Assembly: GCF_008973485.1 (NCBI RefSeq) | Contig: NZ_CP031223.1 | Location: forward strand, 186,001-250,000 | Length of the DNA stretch: 64,000 bases | Reading direction: 5' to 3' | Source: Psychrobacillus glaciei | Lineage (GTDB): Bacteria; Bacillota; Bacilli; Bacillales_A; Planococcaceae | In this document: positions 50,458 to 58,300 of the stretch, piece after piece | Layout of the letters: each line of letters opens with the position of its first letter | Position numbering within the stretch: the stretch's first letter is position 1 | Program-made: the position numbers and the translations under genes | Notes under the pieces: model-generated | What the model was told of the DNA's origin: nothing | The model's input: only the letters and a program-made list of their open reading frames with translations | Databases searched by the model: none

Positions 50458-50539
50458 AGAGCCCCTTTTAGCATCAAAAAGGGGCTCTCACATAACAAAA
50501 GTTTCTCATCCTTTCATTTAAATGAAAGGATGCTTTTTT
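50458..50539 (+). terminator. Terminators after nrdB
   Basis: Two hairpins. The first is AGAGCCCC-type (50458-50469 with 50477-50488). The second is a perfect 26-bp palindrome CATCCTTTCATTT with its complement (50507-50532), followed by T6. Confidence 0.78.
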
Positions 50540-50543
50540 ATAA

Positions 50544-50912
50544 TTAAATCCATTCTAATATTTCAATACGGTTGCCAAACGGATCATGGACATAAATTCT
50601 ATTTGCTCCCGGTAAATCTGTATCTACTACGAAGCTAACTGCATTTTCTGTTAATTGCATTTTCAGTGCATCTAGATTTTCTACTTCAAATGCAGGATGT
50701 GCTTTTTTAGCAGGGGAAAATGGTTCTTCAATTCCGATATGAATTTGATAATTATTGAATTGAAACCATACGCCCCCTTTTTTTCTTAACGTCTCTGGCT
50801 TTTCTACTTCTTGAAAACCTAATAGCTCACCAAAAAACTTTCTCGCTACTGTCTCTGAACCTTTAGGAGCTGCTAGTTGAATATGGTCAATCGATTTGAA
50901 CATAAATGACAT
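50544..50912 (-). CDS. VOC-family (glyoxalase-like) protein
   Basis: A 122-residue vicinal-oxygen-chelate domain. SIDHIQLAAPKGSETVARKF, a mid-domain IHIGIEEPFSPAKKAHPAFE and a terminal IYVHDPFGNRIEIL are the two beta-alpha-beta halves. The metal residues His, His and Glu appear in place. Substrate unknown; family members include glyoxalase, dioxygenases and fosfomycin enzymes. GGGGGA lies before the start. Confidence 0.8.
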   Translation of the reverse strand: MSFMFKSIDHIQLAAPKGSETVARKFFGELLGFQEVEKPETLRKKGGVWFQFNNYQIHIGIEEPFSPAKKAHPAFEVENLDALKMQLTENAVSFVVDTDLPGANRIYVHDPFGNRIEILEWI

Positions 50913-51019
50913 AGTGAATCCCCCTTTATGCTTACTAGATTAAGCATATCGTAAATAAACCTTTTTGGAAATTTAATTGTAATTATCAATTGACATTAGA
51001 AATGCTTATGAACAATTAC

Positions 51020-51137
51020 AATCGGTCGAATAAACAAGATAGTCGGTTGAATAGTTAGCATAATCGGTCGTATATCCCAGATATCGGTCGAATACTAAGT
51101 ATAATCGGTCGTATCTCCCAAACAATCGGTCGAAAAA
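51020..51137. repeat. Degenerate 21-nt tandem array D (six units)
   Basis: TCGG recurs at 51022, 51043, 51064, 51084, 51105 and 51126: spacings 21, 21, 20, 21, 21. Cores are ATCGGTCGAAT, AGTCGGTTGAAT, AATCGGTCGTAT, ATATCGGTCGAAT, AATCGGTCGTAT and AATCGGTCGAAA, with about 9 unrelated bases between. It lies between the minus-strand VOC and DUF1697 genes. Confidence 0.82.
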
Positions 51138-51166
51138 AGGCTTCCACCAACGCAAGGCGGAAACCT
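51133..51166 (-). terminator. Terminator of the DUF1697 gene
   Basis: On the minus strand AGGTTTCC pairs with GGAAGCCT and T6 follows, starting right at the stop codon. Its T-tract lies at the end of array D. Confidence 0.65.
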
Positions 51167-51167
51167 C

Positions 51168-51668
51168 TCACATTTTCAACATTATTTTGTTTACCGTATT
51201 CTGGTTTCGCGCAGTAGATGGCATTCCAAGCTTCTTCTCGAAAAAATTATTCGTAAACTTGGTCTTGTGATAATTCGCCGATAGATTAATAATGATATTT
51301 TTACGATTACACACTGCAAATTCATCTTCGACTAATTCGCCAAGCAATGCTTGCTGTTCATCCGAGGTTTCATTTGCCAAAAACATAATATACACTTGTT
51401 CTTTGGCGAAGATTGAATGCTGCTGAATCTCTTCCAGCTCTTCTTTCGACCGTACGATGACTGGTATGTTGAAACCATACTTTTCACGAAGCGCGGTCTC
51501 AATCGCGGACACATCATAAGCTGCATTATCAAAAATAACATTCCCGGTCTGAATGTAAGTCCGCACATTTTCATAGCCCATTTCTTCGAATAGCCCCTTC
51601 AAAGATTTCATATCTACTTTATTTCTAGCGCCAAGATTAATTCCACGAAGTAAAGCAACAAACGACAT
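51168..51668 (-). CDS. DUF1697 family protein
   Basis: A 166-residue alpha/beta protein of the DUF1697 family. The start SFVALLRGINLGARNKVDMK and VRTYIQTGNVIFDN are diagnostic. The ATG at 51668 was chosen because AGGAG is 8 nt upstream; in-frame ATG/GTG at 51674 and 51677 are too close. Function unknown. Stands alone. Confidence 0.85.
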   Translation of the reverse strand: MSFVALLRGINLGARNKVDMKSLKGLFEEMGYENVRTYIQTGNVIFDNAAYDVSAIETALREKYGFNIPVIVRSKEELEEIQQHSIFAKEQVYIMFLANETSDEQQALLGELVEDEFAVCNRKNIIINLSANYHKTKFTNNFFEKKLGMPSTARNQNTVNKIMLKM

Positions 51669-52022
51669 CCTCATCACTCCTAAGCTAATAGATCTAGTTC
51701 TATATTAACCAAGTCACAGTTGATTCGTACAGCTTAAAACTAATGTGAATAAAAATAAAACCACCAAAACTAGGTCCACTTTTCCAATCGGGATCACCTG
51801 AAAATAAATACTTCTTCGTTCTCATTCAAAGTTTAGGTGCAAAAGCTGTATTTGCACCAATACGCTACAAGAGCTTCTAAATGCTTATGATCTTCAGAAC
51901 GGGCATGTGTAAATGCCTCTTCATAAATGCAAACACATCTTGAATATCTCGGTGAATACCAGTTGCAAAATTAAGTACTTTCACTCATGCTTAAGCTATT
52001 AGAATATTTGGAGGTTTCAATT
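51669..52022. other. Intergenic stretch without clear feature
   Basis: A 354-bp divergent region between DUF1697 and the 2-hydroxyacid dehydrogenase. It must hold both promoters, but none stands out. No repeat or small ORF with a ribosome site is visible. Confidence 0.35.
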
Positions 52023-52982
52023 TTGGGGAAAATATTAATTACACGCAAGTTGCCAGATGAAGTGGTGAACCCATTAAAAGAAAAGTTTGAAGTAAAGATG
52101 TGGCATAGGGATGATGTGCAGATGAGTTATGAGGAGTTAAAGACAGAAGCAAAAGATGTTCGTGCAATTTGGACAATGCTTTCTGATAAGATAGATCGTG
52201 CACTTATTGAAAGTTTGCCAGATTTAAAAGTAATTAGTAATTTAGGGGTTGGGTACAATAATATCGATGTGGATGCAGCGAAAGAACATGGAATTATTGT
52301 AACAAATACGCCAGGAGTCTTAACGGAAACTACTGCGGATTTAGCTTTTTCCTTATTACTAGCTACTGCTCGTCGTGTGATGGAGGCAGAACATGATCTT
52401 CGTGCAGGCAAGTGGAAGTCACGGTCACCAATGCAATATACCGGAATGGATGTATTTGGTACAACCCTTGGAATCATTGGAATGGGACGCATTGGTGAAG
52501 CGGTAGCAAGAAGGGCAAAAGGCTTTAATATGAACGTTCTTTACCATAATCGAACACGAAAAATGGAAGCTGAAAAGGATTTCGGATTCACTTACGCAGA
52601 ACTCGATTCACTACTGAAAGAATCTGATTTTGTTGTACTGTTAACTCCACTAACTTCAGAAACGAGAGGGCTAATCGGTGAACGTGAGCTGAACCTAATG
52701 AAAGAAACTGCAGCGATTATTAACGTAGCTCGCGGTGGAATCATTGATGAACAAGCCCTATACGAAGCATTAATGACAAATAAAATCTGGGCTGCAGGAC
52801 TGGATGTATTCGAAGTTGAACCAGTACCATTTGATCATCCTTTGCTAACATTACCGAATGTTACAGTCTTACCACACATAGGTAGCGCTAGTATTCGAAC
52901 GAGACTTGCAATGATGCAGTTGAATGTTGAAGCGATTGAAGCCGTTTTAGAAAATAAAGAACCAAAAAATCGTGTAGTTTAA
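52023..52982 (+). CDS. D-2-hydroxyacid dehydrogenase (glycerate/glyoxylate type)
   Basis: A 319-residue NAD(P)-dependent dehydrogenase. Rossmann loop GIIGMGRIGEAVARRAKG; NVARGGIIDEQALYEAL with the catalytic Arg environment; catalytic Glu in VFEVEPVPFDHPL; His in LPHIGSAS. The start is taken as TTG 52023 because GGAGG (52010-52014) is 8 nt upstream and the protein then begins GKILITRKLPDEV, like relatives; an ATG at 51987 lacks a site. Closest in pattern to glyoxylate/hydroxypyruvate reductase-type enzymes. Confidence 0.88.
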   Translation: MGKILITRKLPDEVVNPLKEKFEVKMWHRDDVQMSYEELKTEAKDVRAIWTMLSDKIDRALIESLPDLKVISNLGVGYNNIDVDAAKEHGIIVTNTPGVLTETTADLAFSLLLATARRVMEAEHDLRAGKWKSRSPMQYTGMDVFGTTLGIIGMGRIGEAVARRAKGFNMNVLYHNRTRKMEAEKDFGFTYAELDSLLKESDFVVLLTPLTSETRGLIGERELNLMKETAAIINVARGGIIDEQALYEALMTNKIWAAGLDVFEVEPVPFDHPLLTLPNVTVLPHIGSASIRTRLAMMQLNVEAIEAVLENKEPKNRVV

Positions 52983-53042
52983 CCTAAAAAAGAAGCCCTA
53001 ATTGTCGAGTGTAAGCCGACTTAGTGCTTCTTTTTTAGGTTT
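52982..53042. terminator. Long terminator after the dehydrogenase gene
   Basis: A 21-bp near-perfect stem (52982-53002 with 53022-53042; one mismatch), rich in A on the left and T on the right, with a 19-nt loop that holds a GTCG/CGAC stem. Confidence 0.8.
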
Positions 53043-53091
53043 ATTTCCTAGGAAATCGACAAGAAAGAGAAATTTTCTTCCTTTTATATAG

Positions 53092-53297
53092 AGATATGTA
53101 AATATGTGAATTTGGTATGCATTGGTGAAAATAAACTCTTCATCCAAATTTAAAGAATAGAAAAGGAGTTTATTTCTTAATTATCTACCACAAATGGATC
53201 ATTTACTTAAAAGTTCCAAAAGTGTGATGGACAAACGCTTGTTACATAAATGATGAAAAGAAGAAACTCTCAAAGGACGCTCACGGTTTTCGTATTA
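53092..53297. repeat. Dispersed intergenic repeat, degenerate copy 3
   Basis: A decayed, shortened relative of module P. It has ATATGTGAATTTGGTATGCA near the start, AGAATAGAAAAGGAGTTTAT in the middle and AAAGGACGCTCACG then GTTTTCGTATTA at the end, in the same order as 8342-8812. It fills most of the 319-bp gap before the lipoprotein stop. Confidence 0.55.
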
Positions 53298-53301
53298 TCC
53301 T

Positions 53302-54375
53302 TTATTTTGCGATTAGTAATATATTGTCAGCAGTTGCCCATTTGTTTGTAGGTACTACCTTGTATTTTGCACCGGACTTTAATTTAGTGTCTTTAATATC
53401 GAAAATACCAACTGCACCATTACGAGAAGAGAAACGATATTGTGCTTGAATCATACTTCCGTCTTCACTTTGTAATTTTACGCTTCGGCCAGCAAATAAC
53501 TCCATACCGGGATCTTTTTCTAAAGTTAATTGGAATGATTTGTTGTCTATTGCTTCTGCTGTCTTGATTGTAAGTGGTGCAATCTCTTTCGTGTTAAAGG
53601 ATGGATTTTTAATCAATGCCCAGTCAGACGACACAGTATACTTTGTGCCGGGTGTTAAAGTTTGTCCGTCTGGTAAACGAAACTTTGGTGCTTGTCTACC
53701 ATCTGCTGCTTGTGTAAACGGGACATAATTCGCGATTATTTTTTCTCCATTACTTGATTTAATAGTTAATGTCCGATCTCTTAAAGAAGAGATTACTTGA
53801 TATTTTTTCCCATTTTCATCTATATTTTCGTCATTTACTTGAAAAGCGAGGTTACCTCTATCAGGACGATATGCTTCAATAATGTTTGCATAATCAGTTA
53901 CACCATCTTCTTTAAAAGATTCAATTTCAAATGTATCGCTTGTAACCTGTTTTGTTTGACGTATATTGATTTTCTCATCACTTGCTTCAAAGGTTTGGTC
54001 CTTTCCTCCTTTATAGTTAACTGTATAAGCTGTTACAGGCTTTTGTATGGTTACAGGCACAATATAGGTGCTTTTTGCTCCAGTCTTTAACCTAGGAACA
54101 TTGACAATGCTCATCTCATTATCAAATTTAAAATTTTGCTTAATTTTATCTATGTTAGCAGGATTAACTTCCTCGTCCAGTAATGGCTCGGCGAACGTTA
54201 CTTGTAATGTCATTGCATTTAAAGGCTGTAACCCCGTAATTTGGGTATCCTTTTGAGGTTTTTTTTGGATTTGTTCTTCCTTTTGTTTACTTTGTTTTTG
54301 GGGAGTATTACATCCTGTTAATACTAGTGTTAATCCAAGTGCTATAGGGATGAATGTTCTGATTGCCTTGTTCAT
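53302..54375 (-). CDS. Putative lipoprotein with Ig-like repeats
   Basis: A 357-residue lipoprotein with lipobox LTGC (Cys22), a Lys/Gln-rich linker, then beta-rich segments. Phrases such as NAMTLQVTFAEPLLDEEVNP, AIDNKSFQLTLEKDP and PGTKYTV resemble the SbsA/S-layer-type Ig-like domains that begin with 'what is the effect' strands. It may be an envelope or S-layer-associated protein. No enzyme motif seen. Transcribed alone, leftward. Confidence 0.68.
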   Translation of the reverse strand: MNKAIRTFIPIALGLTLVLTGCNTPQKQSKQKEEQIQKKPQKDTQITGLQPLNAMTLQVTFAEPLLDEEVNPANIDKIKQNFKFDNEMSIVNVPRLKTGAKSTYIVPVTIQKPVTAYTVNYKGGKDQTFEASDEKINIRQTKQVTSDTFEIESFKEDGVTDYANIIEAYRPDRGNLAFQVNDENIDENGKKYQVISSLRDRTLTIKSSNGEKIIANYVPFTQAADGRQAPKFRLPDGQTLTPGTKYTVSSDWALIKNPSFNTKEIAPLTIKTAEAIDNKSFQLTLEKDPGMELFAGRSVKLQSEDGSMIQAQYRFSSRNGAVGIFDIKDTKLKSGAKYKVVPTNKWATADNILLIAK

Positions 54376-54887
54376 TTTGTCAGCTCCAAGTCCTTATTTT
54401 TTATGATGTATAAAATCATCTTAGCCATTAATTTCACTCCAATATAAGACATTAGAAATCTTATTTTATTAGATATAGCATCCCTATCACCTCAAAGTTT
54501 ACACTACATTCGTTTATACAACCTTTGTTGTATTGCAAGGTTATATAAGAACTTAAATGAACCATAACAAACAAATATATTCATTAGTACTTACTCGGCC
54601 TTATGACACAGTATTTGCTTAACGTCCCCGTAAATATTCGAATAAATGTCTTTTCTTTTTTATTTCAGAAATTAACTAGTTTTTTACACTTTTTACCTTC
54701 TTTATTTGCAATGATTTTCTAAGTCTAGTAGTAATAACAGTTACGATTTAGATGTTCCGGATTTTTGGTAATTTTAATGTGAAAATTGTTATGGTTTTAG
54801 GAGGTTTAAATTTTAAAAATAAGGGTAAACAAGAAGGAGGGAAGTACGGTGCATCTAATTAGGAAATAGAGAGAAGAGGGAAATTTC
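54376..54887. other. Divergent regulatory region, lipoprotein / betaine transporter
   Basis: A 512-bp AT-rich gap. It contains a 7-bp perfect inverted repeat, ATACAAC-cttt... GTTGTAT (54516-54533), about 140 bp before the lipoprotein start, and a sigma-B-like promoter at 54804. No ORF with a ribosome site. Confidence 0.5.
54804..54828 (+). promoter_or_regulatory. Sigma-B-like promoter of the betaine transporter operon
   Basis: GTTTAA (54804-54809), 13 nt, GGGTAA (54823-54828). This matches the Bacillus general-stress consensus (GTTTAA, 12-14 nt, GGGTAT) in all but the last base. It lies 60 bp before the coding start. Confidence 0.65.
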
Positions 54888-55883
54888 ATGAGGAAAGTAG
54901 TGTTGTTTTTTTCATTGTGCACGCTTTTAGTTCTAGCCGCGTGTAGTAATGGTGCAAGTAAGGATAGTATTAAGGTTATTAAGTTTGCAGATGCAGGATG
55001 GGACAGTATTCGGGTTCATAATAGTATTGCGCAGCTAATTGTAGAAAAAGGATATGGATATGATACCGAGGTTACAAGTGGTACATCAGCAGCTACGATG
55101 CAAGCACTTGAACAAGGAGATTTAAATGTCTATATGGAAGTATGGACAGACAATATTAAAGATGTTTATGAAAAAGCAATAGATAGCGGGAAAGTTATTA
55201 AAGTATCTACAAACTTCGATGATAACTCACAAGGACTATATGTTCCAACTTACGTAATTGAAGGAGACGCTAAAAGAGGCATTAAAGCAGTTGCTCCCGA
55301 TTTAAAAACTGTGGAGGACTTAGCGAAGTATCCGCAGATTTTTCAAGACCCCGAAGATAAGGACAAAGGACGCATTATCGGCGCCCCGTCAAGTTGGGTT
55401 GTTAGTGAACAATTGGAGACGAAACTTGAAACATATGGACTTGACAAACAATTTAACTACCTAGCACCCGGGTCTGATTCTGCAATTGTTGCTGATCTCG
55501 CCGGTGCCTACAAAAAAGGGAAGCCGTGGGTAGGTTATTATTGGTCACCAACTTGGGTTACAGCAAGTTATGATTTAACACTTCTAAAAGATAAACCTTA
55601 TGACAAAAAAGCATGGGATGAAAGTAAAGGGACGGAATTTCCACCAAACGACGTGGTAATTGCTGTGAATAAAGACTTAGTAACACAAGCAAAAGGTGTT
55701 GTAGACTTTTTAAGTAAATATCATACAAGCAGTGAGTTAACGGAAGATGCACTTAAATACATGAATGAAAAAGGTGTAGAACCAGAAGAAGCCGCACGTT
55801 GGTGGATGAAAGAACATGAAGACGTTTGGACAACTTGGGTGTCTGATGAAGTTGCACAAAAAGTGAAAGCAGCTTTGAAATAA
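54888..55883 (+). CDS. opuAC: Glycine betaine/proline ABC transporter substrate-binding lipoprotein
   Basis: A 331-residue lipoprotein (lipobox LAAC, Cys19) with an OpuAC-type domain. The N-terminal KVIKFADAGWDSIRVHNSIA and tryptophans placed for betaine cages (YMEVWTDN, GYYWSPTWV) suit quaternary-ammonium binding. It is the first gene of a three-gene importer and lies behind a sigma-B-like promoter. GAGAAGAGGG precedes the ATG. The order (binding protein, permease, ATPase) is the reverse of Bacillus opuA. Confidence 0.88.
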   Translation: MRKVVLFFSLCTLLVLAACSNGASKDSIKVIKFADAGWDSIRVHNSIAQLIVEKGYGYDTEVTSGTSAATMQALEQGDLNVYMEVWTDNIKDVYEKAIDSGKVIKVSTNFDDNSQGLYVPTYVIEGDAKRGIKAVAPDLKTVEDLAKYPQIFQDPEDKDKGRIIGAPSSWVVSEQLETKLETYGLDKQFNYLAPGSDSAIVADLAGAYKKGKPWVGYYWSPTWVTASYDLTLLKDKPYDKKAWDESKGTEFPPNDVVIAVNKDLVTQAKGVVDFLSKYHTSSELTEDALKYMNEKGVEPEEAARWWMKEHEDVWTTWVSDEVAQKVKAALK

Positions 55884-55958
55884 TGATTCATGTTATAAAA
55901 AATCTAACCAAGAAATGTGAGGTGTCAGAGGCTGTTTAAATCTAACAGTCCGAGACTT

Positions 55959-56819
55959 ATGAATGAATTTCCTGATATACGTATACCAATAGGCAATGGT
56001 GTGGAAAAATTTATTGATTTTTTAGCAGCAAACTTTGATAGTTTTTTTGACTTTATATTCGTTATTTCCTCTGCAATGATTAAGGGGCTGGAAGCAGGTC
56101 TTCTTGCCATCCCTTGGTGGTTGCTTATTATCGTTATATTTTCATTGGGATGGTATTTTACTTCTTTATACGGAGGACTTCTATTTGCTCTTTTTATGTT
56201 TCTAATAGGTACTTTTAATTTGTGGCCACAAACAATGACTACTATATCGATTGTATTAATATCCGTAATTCTTTCTCTTGTCATTGGTATTCCTTTTGGC
56301 ATTTGGACAGCTTTTAGTAAAACAATGTCTGCAATTATGCGTCCAATACTAGACGCCATGCAAACAATGCCAAGTTTTGTTTATTTAATACCAGTTATTT
56401 TCTTCTTTCCCCTAGGGAATGTACCCGCAGTGATAGCTACCATCATTTATGCGTTGCCCCCAGTTATTCGATTGACCGAACTTGGAATTCGTAATGTGGA
56501 TCAAGAGATAGTGGAATCTGCGCAATCATTTGGATCGTCTAGATCACAAATGCTTCTTAAAGTAGAGCTGCCACAAGCATTACCGACTATAATGGCAGGA
56601 GTAAACCAGACGACAATGATGGCTCTTGCTATGGCTGTTGTTGGATCAATGGTTGGAGCACAAGGCCTAGGAGAAAGAGTGCTGTACGCCATCAATCGAA
56701 TCGATATTTCATTAGGTTTTGAAGCGGGAGTTAGTATTGTTTTTTTAGCAATCATCATTGATCGCATTACAGGCGGAATCGCGAAGCGCCTTCAGAAACA
56801 CGGGAGGGATGCAGCATGA
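55959..56819 (+). CDS. opuAB: Glycine betaine/proline ABC transporter permease
   Basis: A 286-residue membrane protein with about seven helices and the ABC-permease loop (ESAQSFGSSRSQMLLKVELP). The N-terminus FPDIRIPIGNGVEKFIDFLA and TPILD/QTMPSFVYLIPVIFFF agree with OpuAB. The ATG at 55959 gives the family's usual start; a GTG at 55917 is possible and neither has a strong ribosome site. The stop overlaps the ATPase start. Confidence 0.87.
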   Translation: MNEFPDIRIPIGNGVEKFIDFLAANFDSFFDFIFVISSAMIKGLEAGLLAIPWWLLIIVIFSLGWYFTSLYGGLLFALFMFLIGTFNLWPQTMTTISIVLISVILSLVIGIPFGIWTAFSKTMSAIMRPILDAMQTMPSFVYLIPVIFFFPLGNVPAVIATIIYALPPVIRLTELGIRNVDQEIVESAQSFGSSRSQMLLKVELPQALPTIMAGVNQTTMMALAMAVVGSMVGAQGLGERVLYAINRIDISLGFEAGVSIVFLAIIIDRITGGIAKRLQKHGRDAA

Positions 56820-58006
56820 CCGTAAAACTAAAAATTGAACATGTATCTAAGATATTTGGACCTAGACCTAAAAAAGTGATTCCAATGGTTCAGGATGGTG
56901 TATCTAAGGAAGAGATACTTGCTAAAACTGGCCATACAGTTGGAGTTTACGATGCTTCTATGGAGATAATGGAAGGCGAAACCTTCGTCATCATGGGACT
57001 TTCTGGTAGCGGTAAATCGACATTAATTCGTTGCTTAAACTTGTTGAACCGTCCGACATCTGGTGCAATTTATGTAGATGGTGAAAATGTAGTTGGTTAC
57101 AATAAAAACCAACTAAAGTACTATCGTCAGAAAAAAATTGCAATGGTATTTCAACACTTCGGCTTATTTAGTCATCGTACAGTACTAGAAAACATCGAAT
57201 ACGGACTAGAAGTAAGAGGTATGCCTAAAGTCGAACGCCAGCAAATCGCACAAAAGCATCTAGAAACAGTGGGACTCAAAGGATATGAAAATCAATATCC
57301 TGATGAACTTTCCGGAGGGATGCGTCAACGTGTCGGAATTGCGAGAGCGCTAGCCAACGATCCAGACATATTACTAATGGATGAGCCCTTTAGTGCCTTG
57401 GATCCTTTAATTCGCAGAGAAATGCAGCTTGAACTACTCGATATACAAAACCGTCTTCAAAAAACCATCATTTTTATCACACATGATGTCAATGAAGCCT
57501 TCAAAATAGGAGATCGTGTGGCGGTAATGAAAGATGGGAAAGTAGAGCAAATTGGAACTCCGGAAGAAATTCTAGATAAACCAGCAAGCAATTACATCTC
57601 TGAATTCATCCGAGACATTGATCGTTCAAAGATATTACAAGCGGAAAATATTATGATGAAACCGTATGGCTTAGTCTCATTAAAAGATGGGTTAAATGTA
57701 GCGATACAAGTTATGCGCGAAAATGGCATATCGAGTGCGTTTGTAGCAGACCGAAAACGTCAATTGCAAGGGATTGTAACAATAGATCAAGCAATTGAAG
57801 GGCGTAAACAGAAAAAGTCGTTGCAAGAAGTTATGTCTACGGACGTTAAAACTGTTCGTCCAGACGAGTATGTGCAAGATATTATTCCATATGTTCTTGA
57901 TTCCAAATATCCGCTAGTTGTTACAGGGGAGGACTTGACTATTATGGGAATTATCCTACGTGTTCATGTATTAGCAAGTTTGATAAGTGACAATATAGAA
58001 GAATAA
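56816..58006 (+). CDS. opuAA: Glycine betaine/proline ABC transporter ATPase with CBS domains
   Basis: A 396-residue ATPase. Walker A is GLSGSGKSTLIR, signature LSGGMRQRVG, Walker B DILLMDEPFSALDP, and switch His in FITHDVNEAF. Residues about 280-390 contain two CBS domains, which in OpuA sense ionic strength. Together with the binding protein and permease this makes an osmoprotectant importer. It overlaps the permease by 4 bp. Confidence 0.92.
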   Translation: MTVKLKIEHVSKIFGPRPKKVIPMVQDGVSKEEILAKTGHTVGVYDASMEIMEGETFVIMGLSGSGKSTLIRCLNLLNRPTSGAIYVDGENVVGYNKNQLKYYRQKKIAMVFQHFGLFSHRTVLENIEYGLEVRGMPKVERQQIAQKHLETVGLKGYENQYPDELSGGMRQRVGIARALANDPDILLMDEPFSALDPLIRREMQLELLDIQNRLQKTIIFITHDVNEAFKIGDRVAVMKDGKVEQIGTPEEILDKPASNYISEFIRDIDRSKILQAENIMMKPYGLVSLKDGLNVAIQVMRENGISSAFVADRKRQLQGIVTIDQAIEGRKQKKSLQEVMSTDVKTVRPDEYVQDIIPYVLDSKYPLVVTGEDLTIMGIILRVHVLASLISDNIEE

Positions 58007-58300
58007 AATAGTATTGTTCCAGTGGAAGTTTTAAACTTAAAAACTTGAAAAAAATAATAAATTGGTAAAATCAAAAAAATGCAAAAACTACATTTTTTGT
58101 GGTTACTGTTTTATTAGGTGAATTGGCTTATTTTGTGAGTGTATAAATAGCATTTAAGTGACTATCTAATTAGGTATAACGAAAAAATAATAAAAAGGAC
58201 TTTCATAATTGATATGAAAGTCCTTTTTATTTTGGGTAAACTGAACTTAAAATTTAATGGAGATATGATATAATTTTAGTATATTTCTCCATTAAAGGTA
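58007..58300. other. Intergenic region with terminator
   Basis: A 294-bp gap. The only clear element is the terminator at 58192-58228; the rest is AT-rich and probably carries the promoter of the MHYT protein. Confidence 0.4.
58192..58228 (+). terminator. Terminator downstream of the opuA-like operon
   Basis: AAAAAGGACTTTCATA / TATGAAAGTCCTTTTT, a 16-bp perfect stem with a 5-nt loop. Confidence 0.85.
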
